Source of the DNA: an uncultured Croceitalea sp.
GTDB taxonomy: Bacteria; Bacteroidota; Bacteroidia; Flavobacteriales; Flavobacteriaceae
DNA length: 64,000 nucleotides
Assembly (NCBI GenBank): GCA_947494805.1
Contig: CANLWK010000003.1
Location: forward strand, 1-64,000
Reading direction: 5' to 3'
The translations under genes and the position numbers were made by a program. Below are positions 16,970-28,138 of the stretch, piece after piece. The notes beneath the pieces are model-generated. The model did not search any database, was not told the DNA's origin, and was given only the letters and a program-made list of their open reading frames with translations. Within the stretch, counting starts at the first letter, position 1. Each line of letters starts with the position of its first letter.

Positions 16970-19456
16970 TTATTTCTTAGCCTTTGTTTTAGCTTTTGTT
17001 TTTTTCTTTGGCGCTTTCTTTTCAATCAAAGCCTGCGCTTCATCTAGTGAGATTTTTGTAGCGTCAACATCTTTTGACAGCTCTACTTTAATCTTACCTT
17101 TAATAATATTATGCCTACCCCATCTGGCCTTTTCAATACGAATGCCTTCATTGGGCCATTCTTGTATCAGTTTTTCTATCTCTTTTTGTTTTTTGGTCTC
17201 AATCAATTCTACAATATCATCTTTGGTCAAATTATCAAAATCATACTTTTTATTGACATTGATAAACATACCGTTCCATTTAATGAAAGGTCCAAATCGA
17301 CCTACACCCTTGGTTACTTCTTTATCTTCATAATGCGCTATGGGTGCATCGGCTTTTTGCTTGGCCTTTATCAACTCAATGGCCCTGTCCATATCTACTT
17401 CAAACGCACTTTCGCCTTTGTTCAAAGAGATGAATTTTTTGCCAAAACGAACATATGGGCCATAACGTCCTACATTGGCCTCAACTTCTTCCCCTTCATA
17501 AACGCCGAGTTTTCGTGGTAACTCAAACAGTTCTATTGCTTCATCAAAAGTGATTGTTGTGATGGATTGTTCTGGCAGTAAACTGGCAAACCTTTTTTCT
17601 TCATCGTCAGCATCGCCAATCTGTGCCATTGGTCCGAAACGCCCAAGACGCACTAACACCGTTTTACCTGTTTTCGGATCTTCACCTAAAATACGTTCTC
17701 CGCTAGCCCTATCAGCATTCGCTTCAACATCTTTAACGGTTGGGTGAAAATCGGCATAAAAAGCTTTCATCACTTTTTTCCAATCTTCATCACCGGTTGC
17801 AATTTCATCAAAGTCTTCTTCAACCTTAGCGGTGAAGTTGTAATCTAAGATATTGGTAAAGTGTGTCACCAAAAAGTCATTGACTATCATACCAATATCT
17901 GTTGGCACCATTTTGCCCTTATCAGATCCTACTGTTTCTGTAAGTCCTTTTTCGGCAATAGCACCAGCTTCAAGAACAAGTTGTGTGTACTTTCTTTCGG
18001 CACCCTCAACAGTTCCCTTTTCAACATAACCCCTATTCAATATAGTAGAAATTGTTGGCGCATATGTTGATGGACGACCAATGCCCAATTCTTCAAGCTT
18101 TTTCACCAAAGAAGCTTCTGAATATCTATATGGCGGCCTTGTAAATCGTTCGGTTGCAGTAATGTAATTGTTTGACAGGGCTTCACCCATGTTCATTGCT
18201 GGCAACATACCATCTTGCTCTTCTGCTGAGTCTTCGTCATCTGTTCCCTCTAAATAGACTTTTAAAAATCCGTCAAACTTGACCACTTCACCATTCGAAG
18301 TAAATTCTTCGTGATGGCCACTTGCCTTTATACGAACATTGGTACGTTCCAATTGCGCATCGCTCATTTGTGAGGCCAAGGTTCGTTTCCAAATCAACTC
18401 ATATAGTTTTTGTTGGTCACGCTCCAAAGAAGGCGACTGCAATTTCATATCTGTAGGTCTAATCGCCTCGTGCGCTTCTTGAGCTCCCTTTGATTTGCCT
18501 GTGTAATTGCGAACGGTACTATATTTTTCGCCATAGTTGTCAATAATAGCGTCTTTTGCGGCGTTCAGTGCTTCCTTTGAAAGGTTGACACTATCCGTTC
18601 TCATATAGGTGATGAGACCAGCCTCATACAATCGCTGCGCAACCTGCATTGTTCTACCTACCGAAAAATAAAGCTTACGTGACGCTTCTTGTTGTAATGT
18701 GGACGTCGTAAAAGGGGCAGCTGGTGATTTTTTAGCCGGTTTCTTGTCTAATTTGGCGACTGAAAAATCAGACCCAATATTTTGTGCCAGGAATTTCTCC
18801 GCGTCTGTCTTTGATGAAAAGGTCTTATTTAATTTCGCTTCAAAGGTCTTTCCATCTTTAGTTTTGAATTCTGCCCTAACTCTGTAAGACGCCTCTGGAG
18901 TAAACGCTTCTATTTCCCGCTCGCGCTCAACAATCAAGCGTACTGCTACGGATTGCACCCTGCCAGCTGAAAGTCCCGGCTTGATTTTTTTCCAAAGTAC
19001 TGGTGACAGTTGATACCCTACCAACCTATCCAAAACTCTTCGGGCCTGTTGGGCGTTCACTAAGTTATAATTGATTTCCCTTGGGTTCTCAATTGCACGT
19101 TGAATAGCTGATTTGGTAATTGAGTTGAATACGATTCGCCTTGTCTTATCTTTATCAAGGCCAAGCTCTTCTGCCAAGTGCCATGAAATGGCTTCCCCTT
19201 CTCGGTCTTCATCACTTGCCAACCAAATGATTTCAGCTTTTTTTGCCAAACCTCTGAGTTTGGTGACCAATGCTTTCTTCTCTTTATCTACTATATATTT
19301 GGGACTGAAATCATTCTCGACATCTACGCCCAGTTCTTTTGACGGAAGATCGGCAATATGCCCAAAACTTGATTCAACTTGAAAATCCTTACCAAGAAAA
19401 CGTTCAATGGTTTTTGCTTTGGCAGGTGACTCGACAATTACTAAATTCTTTGGCAT
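16970..19456 (-). CDS. topA: DNA topoisomerase I (type IA)
   Basis: An 828-residue enzyme that relaxes negative supercoils. The Toprim domain opens with 'NLVIVESPAKAKTIERFLG' and has 'ASDEDREGEAISWHL'; the catalytic tyrosine is Tyr284 in 'ITYMRTDS'. The C-terminal part has three 'GRFGP'-type topoisomerase repeats (LGRFGPMAQIG, VGRYGPYVRFG, VGRFGPFIKWN) and ends in a lysine-rich tail (KKKTKAKTKAKK). I see no cysteine in the whole protein, so the zinc ribbons of the E. coli enzyme are absent. The next gene starts one base after its stop. Confidence 0.97.
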   Translation of the reverse strand: MPKNLVIVESPAKAKTIERFLGKDFQVESSFGHIADLPSKELGVDVENDFSPKYIVDKEKKALVTKLRGLAKKAEIIWLASDEDREGEAISWHLAEELGLDKDKTRRIVFNSITKSAIQRAIENPREINYNLVNAQQARRVLDRLVGYQLSPVLWKKIKPGLSAGRVQSVAVRLIVEREREIEAFTPEASYRVRAEFKTKDGKTFEAKLNKTFSSKTDAEKFLAQNIGSDFSVAKLDKKPAKKSPAAPFTTSTLQQEASRKLYFSVGRTMQVAQRLYEAGLITYMRTDSVNLSKEALNAAKDAIIDNYGEKYSTVRNYTGKSKGAQEAHEAIRPTDMKLQSPSLERDQQKLYELIWKRTLASQMSDAQLERTNVRIKASGHHEEFTSNGEVVKFDGFLKVYLEGTDDEDSAEEQDGMLPAMNMGEALSNNYITATERFTRPPYRYSEASLVKKLEELGIGRPSTYAPTISTILNRGYVEKGTVEGAERKYTQLVLEAGAIAEKGLTETVGSDKGKMVPTDIGMIVNDFLVTHFTNILDYNFTAKVEEDFDEIATGDEDWKKVMKAFYADFHPTVKDVEANADRASGERILGEDPKTGKTVLVRLGRFGPMAQIGDADDEEKRFASLLPEQSITTITFDEAIELFELPRKLGVYEGEEVEANVGRYGPYVRFGKKFISLNKGESAFEVDMDRAIELIKAKQKADAPIAHYEDKEVTKGVGRFGPFIKWNGMFINVNKKYDFDNLTKDDIVELIETKKQKEIEKLIQEWPNEGIRIEKARWGRHNIIKGKIKVELSKDVDATKISLDEAQALIEKKAPKKKTKAKTKAKK

Positions 19457-19475
19457 TCAATGGGTTTTGCGAGAA

Positions 19476-19483
19476 CAAAAGTA
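19476..19483 (-). promoter_or_regulatory. -7 box of topA
   Basis: On the minus strand TActTTTG matches TAnnTTTG and ends 19 bases before the topA ATG. No clear -33 element. Confidence 0.4.
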
Positions 19484-19527
19484 TACGATTTTTTTGATTT
19501 GATTCATCGTTTTACTATTACGAACAA

Positions 19528-19557
19528 AAAAAGTACTGGTCAAAACCAGCACTTTTT
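19528..19557 (-). terminator. Terminator of the two-gene lipoprotein unit
   Basis: A 13-bp stem (19528-19540 with 19545-19557) with a 4-base loop. The one imperfect pair is a G-T wobble on the minus strand but an A-C mismatch on the plus strand, so the structure favours minus-strand termination, 30 bases after the lipoprotein gene's stop. A T-run follows. Confidence 0.85.
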
Positions 19558-19586
19558 AAAATACATCTTAAAATTGTTCATTCTTG

Positions 19587-19964
19587 TTAATACACAAGAA
19601 TTGCCTTTCCATTTTCACATCTTATGATATTTGGAGCAGGTATAACAGCGCAATCTGAAATCAACCCTTTTCTTTTGTTCAGTTCTCTTGTATCTTCATT
19701 ATATTGTTCTACCAGTCTTAAAAACTCCAACGTATCAATTTTCATGGAATACGCCATAAAACTACTGGGACCTCCGCAAGGTTTGGCGCCCACACCTATG
19801 AATCGCCAATCACCACTGTCGGTACATAGCTCACTTTCTGAAATTAGAACCAGCCTATTGTATTGCTCGGCCAAATCAGTCTCTAAATTGATTTCAGTAT
19901 CATTGCACGATAGTGTTAATAAAGCTAGACAGAGCGAGTAAAAAACACTCATCAATCTCAACAT
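19587..19964 (-). CDS. Hypothetical lipoprotein
   Basis: A 125-residue protein with a lipoprotein signal 'LALLTLSC' (Cys20). The mature part has four further cysteines (in 'ELCTDSG', 'AKPCGGPS', 'SDCAVIP', 'IRCENG') that could form two disulfides. I do not recognise the family; the 'CTDSGDWRFIGVGAKPCGGP' region resembles small secreted proteins that occur beside LVIVD proteins in Flavobacteriia. It begins 7 bases after the LVIVD gene stop, so the two are probably co-transcribed and both anchored in the envelope. Confidence 0.7.
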   Translation of the reverse strand: MLRLMSVFYSLCLALLTLSCNDTEINLETDLAEQYNRLVLISESELCTDSGDWRFIGVGAKPCGGPSSFMAYSMKIDTLEFLRLVEQYNEDTRELNKRKGLISDCAVIPAPNIIRCENGKAILVY

Positions 19965-19971
19965 AACTATA

Positions 19972-21276
19972 TTACTTTAAACTTAGGGTGCTAATTAATT
20001 CAATGTCATTGGCTAAGTATTCATATTGGTACAAAACTCCATCACCCACCATCAACAACAGTTCCTCTAAGGGTATCACATCATAGGTTGTGATACCCTC
20101 AAAGTGATTCAACTCCTTTAAATCCGGAGCAGCGGATTTATCATAAATCTTTAAACCAGAAGAACCGTCGCATACAAAAAGTTTGTCATCTTTTACTCCT
20201 AAACCATAGGGTTCATCCATGGGATAGATGACCTTAAGTTCTGGCGATTCAATAGTAGTAATATCTACAATGTACAATCCACTTTCAATAGCTCCACAAA
20301 AATTACCCCCTCTTAAGGTGACATAGGCATAATTTTCATCGACCACAACGGGATCACAAGCTGTACCATGCTCAAAATCTGAAACAAACTTAGGTTTTGA
20401 CGGTTCTGATATATCATAAATGTACATCCCGCGTGTACCTCCTAAAAACAACAAATCTCCTTGATTAAAAATAGTTTCAATACCACCACTGGTATACACC
20501 TCTTCTAAAATTTCTGGAGCATCCAAATCAGAAATATCAAATACGTTTATGCTTGACCATTCAACTGCATATAAATAGTCTCCAACAATTCTAAAACGAG
20601 CTAACGATCCGCCTTGGCCAGAGTCTGAAGTCGGGGCATCAGAATTGGCCAAAGCGCTATCTTCAAAAAAGGTATGTCCATATTTTTCATTGAACTCATT
20701 TTCTGACATTCTTACTTTTTTTGTATCCCAACCAATAATTGCCTCACTACTAGCGTCCAAATCAGTGTAGTCGTATGCGTCAGCCTGCGGCCATTCAACA
20801 TCAAAACCAACCGTACACCAAAATTCTTGGTAAATGGCATTCTCCAAGCGTTTAACATCACCTATATCGCTGATGTCAGATATATCCATAATGACCAGAT
20901 CACCATAACTGTCGGCATAAAGACGGTCGTTTTTTATAGAAATATCATTATTGCCCTCAAGTTTTATAAAAGCTACGTTTTGCGGTGTTTCAGGATTGGT
21001 ATTGTCCAAAACGTGTATCCCCCTGCCCACATCGTTTATAAAAATGTTGTTTTTATAGGCGTAAATCTTTCCTGATTGAATTATTTCATTGGGTTCGACA
21101 ACATCGATAGCCTCTTGCTTAAACGCAAAAAGGTCTGTGGTCAAAGGTGTAGCAATCACATATTCGTTTTGCCCAAAAGGCAATTCGTTGGAATCATCAC
21201 AGGCATAAAACCCGAAAATGCAACAACTCAATATTAATAGCACTTTCTTTTTCATTTTGTTTAGTTTTTTGGACAT
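19972..21276 (-). CDS. LVIVD-repeat lipoprotein (beta-propeller)
   Basis: A surface or periplasmic lipoprotein of about 430 residues with repeated 'LVIMDISDI', 'INVFDISDLDAP', 'MYIYDISEPSKP', 'LYIVDITTIESP' and 'LKIYDKSAAPDL' units, the LVIVD repeat that builds a beta-propeller. The lipobox is 'IFGFYAC'. The frame is open to 21327, but only the starts at 21276 ('MSKKLNKMKKK') and 21255 ('MKKKVLLILSC') give a normal signal peptide; I list 21276. No enzymatic motif is visible; the family's function is unknown. It is divergent from miaB. Confidence 0.82.
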   Translation of the reverse strand: MSKKLNKMKKKVLLILSCCIFGFYACDDSNELPFGQNEYVIATPLTTDLFAFKQEAIDVVEPNEIIQSGKIYAYKNNIFINDVGRGIHVLDNTNPETPQNVAFIKLEGNNDISIKNDRLYADSYGDLVIMDISDISDIGDVKRLENAIYQEFWCTVGFDVEWPQADAYDYTDLDASSEAIIGWDTKKVRMSENEFNEKYGHTFFEDSALANSDAPTSDSGQGGSLARFRIVGDYLYAVEWSSINVFDISDLDAPEILEEVYTSGGIETIFNQGDLLFLGGTRGMYIYDISEPSKPKFVSDFEHGTACDPVVVDENYAYVTLRGGNFCGAIESGLYIVDITTIESPELKVIYPMDEPYGLGVKDDKLFVCDGSSGLKIYDKSAAPDLKELNHFEGITTYDVIPLEELLLMVGDGVLYQYEYLANDIELISTLSLK

Positions 21277-21344
21277 AAATTCACCTTTATGATGAATATC
21301 TTTAAACAAAGTTGCGTCTCTTTTCATTAAAATTTAACTGTCAT

Positions 21345-21377
21345 ATTGTCACTAACTGCTATTAAGCATTATCTTTG
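21345..21377 (+). promoter_or_regulatory. Promoter of the miaB operon
   Basis: ATTG at 21345-21348 is followed after 21 bases by TAtcTTTG (21370-21377, an exact -7 match). The ATG of miaB is 16 bases further on. Confidence 0.5.
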
Positions 21378-21393
21378 CAGACGCTAATGACGT

Positions 21394-22860
21394 ATGATGA
21401 ATTCAAACGAAGTCAAAGAAAAAGTAATTGACGAAAGTGCCCAAGGCAGTACTCTGGCGCTTGAAGAGAACAAAAAAAATACCCGTAAGCTTTACATTGA
21501 AAGTTATGGGTGTCAAATGAATTTTTCAGATAGTGAAATTGTAGCCTCTATTCTAGCGAAAGAAGGCTTTAATACCACTCAGGAATTGGCGGAAGCCGAT
21601 CTGGTTTTGGTAAATACCTGCTCTATTCGCGAAAAGGCCGAGCTGACCGTACGAAAGCGTTTAGAAAAATTCAACGCGGTCAAAAAGGTGAATCCGAATA
21701 TGAAGGTTGGCGTGCTAGGTTGTATGGCCGAACGTCTAAAAAGTAAGTTTTTAGAAGAAGAAAAGATTGTGGATATGGTCGTTGGGCCAGACGCCTACAA
21801 AGATTTGCCCAATCTCATAGAAGAAATTGATGAAGGTCGAAATGCCGTAAACGTAATTCTTTCAAAAGATGAAACCTATGGCGATGTGGCTCCTGTTCGT
21901 TTGAACTCAAACGGTGTCACGGCATTCGTTTCCATCACCCGTGGGTGCGATAATATGTGCACTTTTTGTGTTGTTCCTTTTACCCGTGGTCGTGAACGTA
22001 GTCGCGACCCTCGGTCCATTATAGAAGAAGTCAATGATTTATGGAACAGAGGCTTTAAAGAAATTACCTTGTTGGGCCAGAATGTTGACAGTTATCTATG
22101 GTATGGTGGCGGACTCAAAAAAGACTATGAAAAGGCGACCGAGATGCAAAAAGCCACTTCGGTCAATTTTGCCAAATTATTAGAATTATGTGCGTTGGCA
22201 CAACCTAAAATGCGTATTCGTTTTTCGACCTCTAATCCACAGGATATGACTTTGGATGTTATTGAAACTATGGCAAAGTTCGAAAACATCTGCAATTATA
22301 TTCATTTACCGGTTCAGAGCGGAAGCAATCGTATTCTTAAGGCAATGAATCGTTTACATACCCGTGAAGAATACTTTGAATTGATTGATAACATCAAAAG
22401 AATACTTCCTGATTGTGCCATAAGCCAAGATATGATTTCTGGCTTTCCAACAGAAACCGAAGAAGATCACCAAGACACGTTGTCTCTGATGAAGCATGTG
22501 AAGTATGACTTCGGATTCATGTTTGCCTATTCAGAACGACCCGGAACATTGGCAGCCAGAAAATTGGTAGATGATGTACCCAAAGCAGATAAAAAAAGAC
22601 GTCTCACTGAAATCATCGATTTACAACAAAAACACAGCCTATATCGCACACAACAACACGTCGGAAAAACGGAAGAGGTGTTGATCGAAGGCCCTTCAAA
22701 AAAATCGGACCAGCATTGGATGGGCCGCAATTCACAGAATACCGTGGTTGTTTTTCCCAAAGAGAATTACAAGGTAGGGGATTTTGTAATCGTACAAATT
22801 GAAGATTGCACTTCTGCGACTTTATTGGGTACCGCCGTGAAATTGAGTAAAAACAATTAA
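21394..22860 (+). CDS. miaB: tRNA-2-methylthio-N6-dimethylallyladenosine synthase
   Basis: A 488-residue radical-SAM methylthiotransferase that adds the 2-methylthio group to i6A37 of tRNAs. The N-terminal UPF0004 domain carries the three cluster-binding cysteines in '[11 protein letters not shown]', '[10 protein letters not shown]' and 'LGCMAERLK'. The radical-SAM cluster is '[20 protein letters not shown]', and a C-terminal TRAM domain begins near '[16 protein letters not shown]'. It starts a plus-strand unit that continues with the sigma-54 activator 6 bases downstream. Confidence 0.97.
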   Translation: MMNSNEVKEKVIDESAQGSTLALEENKKNTRKLYIESYGCQMNFSDSEIVASILAKEGFNTTQELAEADLVLVNTCSIREKAELTVRKRLEKFNAVKKVNPNMKVGVLGCMAERLKSKFLEEEKIVDMVVGPDAYKDLPNLIEEIDEGRNAVNVILSKDETYGDVAPVRLNSNGVTAFVSITRGCDNMCTFCVVPFTRGRERSRDPRSIIEEVNDLWNRGFKEITLLGQNVDSYLWYGGGLKKDYEKATEMQKATSVNFAKLLELCALAQPKMRIRFSTSNPQDMTLDVIETMAKFENICNYIHLPVQSGSNRILKAMNRLHTREEYFELIDNIKRILPDCAISQDMISGFPTETEEDHQDTLSLMKHVKYDFGFMFAYSERPGTLAARKLVDDVPKADKKRRLTEIIDLQQKHSLYRTQQHVGKTEEVLIEGPSKKSDQHWMGRNSQNTVVVFPKENYKVGDFVIVQIEDCTSATLLGTAVKLSKNN

Positions 22861-22866
22861 GTAGGT

Positions 22867-24141
22867 ATGGAAAGTATTCAGTCCATAAAACAACGTTTTG
22901 AGCTCATCGGTAATGACCCTAAGCTCAATCGCGCCATTGAAAAAGCTATGCAGGTTGCCCCAACCGATATCTCAGTACTTGTTACTGGTGAAAGTGGTGT
23001 TGGTAAAGAAGCAATCCCTAAGATCATACATTCGCTGTCACATAGAAAACATGCAAAATATATTGCGGTCAACTGTGGGGCCATCCCTGAAGGGACCATT
23101 GACAGTGAGCTTTTCGGGCATGAAAAAGGCGCTTTTACAGGGGCAACGCAAACTCGAAGCGGCTATTTTGAAGTTGCTGATGGAGGCACTATTTTTTTAG
23201 ATGAAGTGGGCGAACTGCCACTAACGACTCAAGTACGGTTATTGCGCGTATTAGAAAATGGCGAGTTTTTAAAGGTTGGTTCTTCACAAGTACAAAAAAC
23301 CGACGTTCGTATCGTTGCGGCAACGAATGTGAATATGTTTGAGGCCATTAAAAAAGAAAAATTTCGTGAAGATCTTTATTATCGCTTAAGCACCGTCGAA
23401 ATCAATATTCCGCCATTACGTGAACGTCAAGAAGACATTCATTTGCTGTTCAGAAAGTTTGCTTCTGATTTTGGTCAAAAATATAAAATGCCTACCATCA
23501 GATTAGATGACACTGCCATAGAACTACTTTTAAAATACCGATGGCCGGGCAATATCAGACAATTGCGCAATATTGCCGAGCAAATCTCTGTCTTGGAAGA
23601 AAGACGCACTATTTCGGCGAGCACGTTGCACGGTTACCTGCCCAACGCAAATGCTACCAATTTGCCTGCGGTCGTTGGGTCGCAAAAAAAAGAAAGTGAC
23701 TTTAGCAACGAACGCGAAATTTTGTACAAGGTTCTTTTTGATATGAAGGGTGACCTCAACGATTTAAAAAAGTTGACCCTAGAATTGTTGAAAAACAACG
23801 ATTCAGATAAAGTTCAAGAAGAGAACGAAACATTGATACGCAAAATTTATGGTACTAAGGAAGAATCTATTCCTGAAGATGCGGTGGCCACTGAAGTTCT
23901 GCATTTGCCAGAGCCAGAACCCGTAATTGAATCTTCGTCCTACAATGCGCCAACACCAGAAGACCGCTATCACTTTGCAGAAGAAATTCAAGAAGAAGAA
24001 ACGCTATCTTTACAAGAAAAGGAAATTGAATTGATCAAGAAATCCCTTGAGCGCAATCGCGGCAAAAGAAAAGCCGCTGCCTCAGAACTCGGTATTTCAG
24101 AACGCACATTGTACCGAAAGATCAAACAGTACGACTTATAA
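22867..24141 (+). CDS. Sigma-54-dependent transcriptional activator without a sensor domain
   Basis: A 424-residue bacterial enhancer-binding protein. The AAA+ domain begins almost at the N-terminus: Walker A GESGVGKE at 41-48, the sigma-54-contacting GAFTGA loop at 88-93, Walker B 'GGTIFLDE' at 106-113, and 'FREDLYYRL' with the arginine finger. There is no receiver, GAF or PAS domain, a PspF-like layout. A variable acidic, proline-containing linker of about 130 residues leads to the C-terminal Fis-type helix-turn-helix (about 390-424, 'KAAASELGISERTLYRK'). With GAFTGA intact it should activate RNA polymerase-sigma54. A sigma-54-like site stands before groES 1.9 kb downstream. Confidence 0.94.
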   Translation: MESIQSIKQRFELIGNDPKLNRAIEKAMQVAPTDISVLVTGESGVGKEAIPKIIHSLSHRKHAKYIAVNCGAIPEGTIDSELFGHEKGAFTGATQTRSGYFEVADGGTIFLDEVGELPLTTQVRLLRVLENGEFLKVGSSQVQKTDVRIVAATNVNMFEAIKKEKFREDLYYRLSTVEINIPPLRERQEDIHLLFRKFASDFGQKYKMPTIRLDDTAIELLLKYRWPGNIRQLRNIAEQISVLEERRTISASTLHGYLPNANATNLPAVVGSQKKESDFSNEREILYKVLFDMKGDLNDLKKLTLELLKNNDSDKVQEENETLIRKIYGTKEESIPEDAVATEVLHLPEPEPVIESSSYNAPTPEDRYHFAEEIQEEETLSLQEKEIELIKKSLERNRGKRKAAASELGISERTLYRKIKQYDL

Positions 24142-24160
24142 GTATTAACAGCATTATTTT

Positions 24161-24679
24161 ATGAGAAGACACATCTATACTTGTTTGATTTCATGCTTTG
24201 CCCTTTTGTTAAATGGCTGTGGCATCTACAACTTTTCGGGGGCAAGCACAGGTACTGCCACTAGTTTTCAGGTCAACTTTTTTCCAAATTATGCAGACCA
24301 ATCGCCTGGCTCTACCATTGAACCTCAGCTAGACCGTGATTTCACCAATGCATTGCAAGATCTGATTACCAATTTGACAAGCTTAAGCTTGACCGGTAGT
24401 AACGGTGATTTGGTCTATGAAGGAGAAATCGTCGAGTATCGGGTATCACCCATGTCAGCAACGGCCGACCAGACCGCCGCCCAGAACCGATTGACCATGA
24501 GTGTGAACGTGCGTTTTTACAACAAGACCAAAGAGGATTCCGATTTTGAACAGCGCTTCTCTTTCTTTTATGATTTTCCGGATACACAGTTATTGGAATC
24601 GGTCAAGGCCGAAGCACATGAGGTTTTGTTTGAACGAATAACACAAGATATTTTTAACGCCTCTTTGGCTGATTGGTAA
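24161..24679 (+). CDS. lptE: LPS assembly lipoprotein LptE
   Basis: A 172-residue outer-membrane lipoprotein (lipobox 'LLLNGC', Cys20). The mature part begins 'GIYNFSGASTG' and has 'VNFFPNYADQSP' and 'LVYEGEIVEYRVSPMS', the pattern of the Bacteroidota LptE family, which plugs the LptD barrel during insertion of lipopolysaccharide. It follows the sigma-54 activator by 19 bases. lptC (59.4 kb) and lpxB (46 kb) are also in this window. Confidence 0.85.
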   Translation: MRRHIYTCLISCFALLLNGCGIYNFSGASTGTATSFQVNFFPNYADQSPGSTIEPQLDRDFTNALQDLITNLTSLSLTGSNGDLVYEGEIVEYRVSPMSATADQTAAQNRLTMSVNVRFYNKTKEDSDFEQRFSFFYDFPDTQLLESVKAEAHEVLFERITQDIFNASLADW

Positions 24680-24711
24680 ATTTAACTTGAAAGACAATTG
24701 TTAAACTAAAT

Positions 24712-25587
24712 ATGAACGTTGCTGATTTTATACATATCCTGCAAAAATCCGACACCATTCTGTCTCCAAAAAAGACTAGGGAGCTCGAAGGTATTTTAGA
24801 AGAGTATCCTTACTTTCAAGCAGCTCGGGCACTTCATTTAAAGGGATTGAAAAATCTAGATAGTTACAAGTACAACAATGCCTTAAAAACCACGGCAGCC
24901 CATACTACCGACCGTGAGGTATTGTTTGATTTTATCACATCAAAAGAGTTCGACCAAAATGAAATCGCCAATAGCATCTTGGGGCGCAGTGAAAAACTTG
25001 AAGAAAAAGAGATTATCTCTGAAGCCGTAGAAGCAAACCCAGATACAGCAATTATTCTAGGGGAATCAGAAGAAAAAAGCCCCTTACCCCAAAACATTGA
25101 AGATGCCGAACAAATATTGAACCCTGCACTGTTCAAAACCAAAGAAATTGCACAAACAACAACTGAAGGTGACACTTTGATAAACTTAGAACTGGGCAAG
25201 CCCCTACCGTTCACCAAAAGTGAAAAACATTCTTTTAACGAATGGTTACAGCTCGCTTCTAAAAAGCCGATACAACGCGCAGAACCATCAGAGGGAGACC
25301 AACTCTCCAAGAAAAAGAAGTTTGAGCTACTTGACAAGTTTATTGAGAACAACCCCAAGATAGTTCCCAAGCCAGATGCAAAGCCTAAAGTTGATATAAA
25401 AGCATCGGTGAAAATTGACCAAAACCAGCTCATGACTGAGACGCTGGCCAAGGTTTATCTAGAACAAAAAAAGTATAAAAAAGCAGTTCAGGCCTATAAG
25501 ATTTTGAGTTTGAAATATCCAGAAAAAAGTGGTTTCTTTGCAGACCGAATTCGGGCAGTGAAGAATTTGCAGAAAGAAAACGAATAA
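24712..25587 (+). CDS. Conserved hypothetical protein with TPR-like ends
   Basis: A 291-residue soluble protein without signal peptide. The N-terminus ('LEGILEEYPYFQAARALHLK') and C-terminus ('LAKVYLEQKKYKKAVQAYKI', then 'LSLKYPEKSGFFADRI') look like single tetratricopeptide-like helical hairpins, separated by a long, charged, probably disordered stretch. I know no function. It sits 4 bases before secG and 32 bases after lptE, so it belongs to the miaB-secG transcript. Confidence 0.8.
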   Translation: MNVADFIHILQKSDTILSPKKTRELEGILEEYPYFQAARALHLKGLKNLDSYKYNNALKTTAAHTTDREVLFDFITSKEFDQNEIANSILGRSEKLEEKEIISEAVEANPDTAIILGESEEKSPLPQNIEDAEQILNPALFKTKEIAQTTTEGDTLINLELGKPLPFTKSEKHSFNEWLQLASKKPIQRAEPSEGDQLSKKKKFELLDKFIENNPKIVPKPDAKPKVDIKASVKIDQNQLMTETLAKVYLEQKKYKKAVQAYKILSLKYPEKSGFFADRIRAVKNLQKENE

Positions 25588-25591
25588 GACA

Positions 25592-25960
25592 ATGAGTACG
25601 TTTAGTATATTTTTAATTTTAATAATCGCTGTTTGCCTATTGTTGGTTTTGGTCATCATGGTTCAAAACCCAAAAGGCGGTGGTTTGTCATCTTCTTTTG
25701 GTGGCGGTGGAAACCAAGTAGTTGGTGGCGTTAAAAAAACGGGAGACTTTTTAGACAAAAGTACCTGGACACTGGCTTCATTGTTAATCGTTTTGATTTT
25801 ACTTTCAAATGTTGCCCTAAAAGGAAATTACGCGCAGGCAGAATCAAAAGTTCTGCAAGGCGATGACATTGAAAATACGATACCGGAAACCGTTCCAGAG
25901 GAAGTTCCTGAAGAGGCACCGACAACAGATGGAACCAATCCCGTTGACACAATTCAATAA
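25592..25960 (+). CDS. secG: Preprotein translocase subunit SecG
   Basis: A 122-residue SecG with two transmembrane helices (about 2-22 and 54-72) flanking the characteristic loop 'MVQNPKGGGLSSSFGGGG'. It is a non-essential stimulator of the SecYEG channel. Compared with E. coli SecG it has an acidic, proline- and glutamate-rich C-terminal extension of about 45 residues, common in Bacteroidota. A terminator follows 24 bases downstream and separates it from groES. Confidence 0.92.
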   Translation: MSTFSIFLILIIAVCLLLVLVIMVQNPKGGGLSSSFGGGGNQVVGGVKKTGDFLDKSTWTLASLLIVLILLSNVALKGNYAQAESKVLQGDDIENTIPETVPEEVPEEAPTTDGTNPVDTIQ

Positions 25961-25984
25961 CGAATTATATTCGATATACAATTA

Positions 25985-26017
25985 AAAATGCCAGCTTGAA
26001 TGACAAGCTGGCATTTT
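25985..26017 (+). terminator. Terminator between secG and groES
   Basis: A perfect 14-bp stem (25985-25998 with 26004-26017) with a 5-base loop and flanking A and T runs. It ends the miaB-secG unit, so groESL needs its own promoter. Confidence 0.9.
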
Positions 26018-26047
26018 TGTTTCAACATATTGTCAGTTTTTTTATCA

Positions 26048-26063
26048 TGGCATAATTTCTGCC
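26048..26063 (+). promoter_or_regulatory. Sigma-54-like promoter of groESL
   Basis: TGGCATAATTTCTGCC has the GG (26049-26050) and GC (26061-26062) dinucleotides at exactly the -24/-12 spacing of sigma-54 promoters (consensus TGGCAC-N5-TTGC), with one mismatch in the -12 element. Transcription would start near 26074, 35 bases before groES. I see no TAnnTTTG box and no CIRCE element in the 90-base gap. The segment TAATTTCTG could instead be a disrupted -7 box, the main rival reading. Confidence 0.5.
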
Positions 26064-26108
26064 AAAAAGAAAACAGACTATTACAGTAATACTTAAAAAT
26101 TTATAAAA

Positions 26109-26387
26109 ATGGCTAAAGTAAATATTAAACCATTGGCAGATAGAGTACTTATCGAGCCCATGGCAGCTGAGACCAAAACAGCTTCTGGAATTATTATTCC
26201 TGACACGGCAAAAGAGAAACCCCAAAAAGGCAAAGTCGTAGCCGTTGGTCCTGGTACCAAAGACGAAGATATGACTGTCAAAGTTGGTGATTCTGTTCTT
26301 TACGGAAAATATGCAGGTACCGATTTGAAGTTAGAAGGAACTGATTATTTGATCATGCGCGAAAGCGACATTTTAGCAATTGTATAA
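26109..26387 (+). CDS. groES: Co-chaperonin GroES
   Basis: A 92-residue Cpn10. It has '[13 protein letters not shown]' at the start, the mobile loop '[20 protein letters not shown]' and the C-terminal '[13 protein letters not shown]'. It caps the GroEL ring during ATP-driven protein folding. It is 20 bases upstream of groEL and preceded by a terminator and a sigma-54-like promoter. Confidence 0.98.
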   Translation: MAKVNIKPLADRVLIEPMAAETKTASGIIIPDTAKEKPQKGKVVAVGPGTKDEDMTVKVGDSVLYGKYAGTDLKLEGTDYLIMRESDILAIV

Positions 26388-26392
26388 TTTAA

Positions 26393-28042
<1,650 letters not shown>

Positions 28043-28110
28043 ACCGAAACGCGGTTAGGTAATTTATGAGCTTATTTTTGCGCATAAACTACTTGTTATG
28101 AATAGATACG

Positions 28111-28138
28111 AAAAGCATCCTAAGTTTAGGATGCTTTT
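28111..28138 (+). terminator. Terminator of groESL
   Basis: A 12-bp stem with a 4-base AGTT loop, followed by TTTTGTTTTTT. It starts 69 bases after the groEL stop and contains the stop codon of the convergent PepSY gene (28126-28128). Confidence 0.85.

Noticed and set aside
26020-26108. CIRCE element expected before groES
   Set aside because: The TTAGCACTC-N9-GAGTGCTAA repeat is absent, so HrcA control is not supported.
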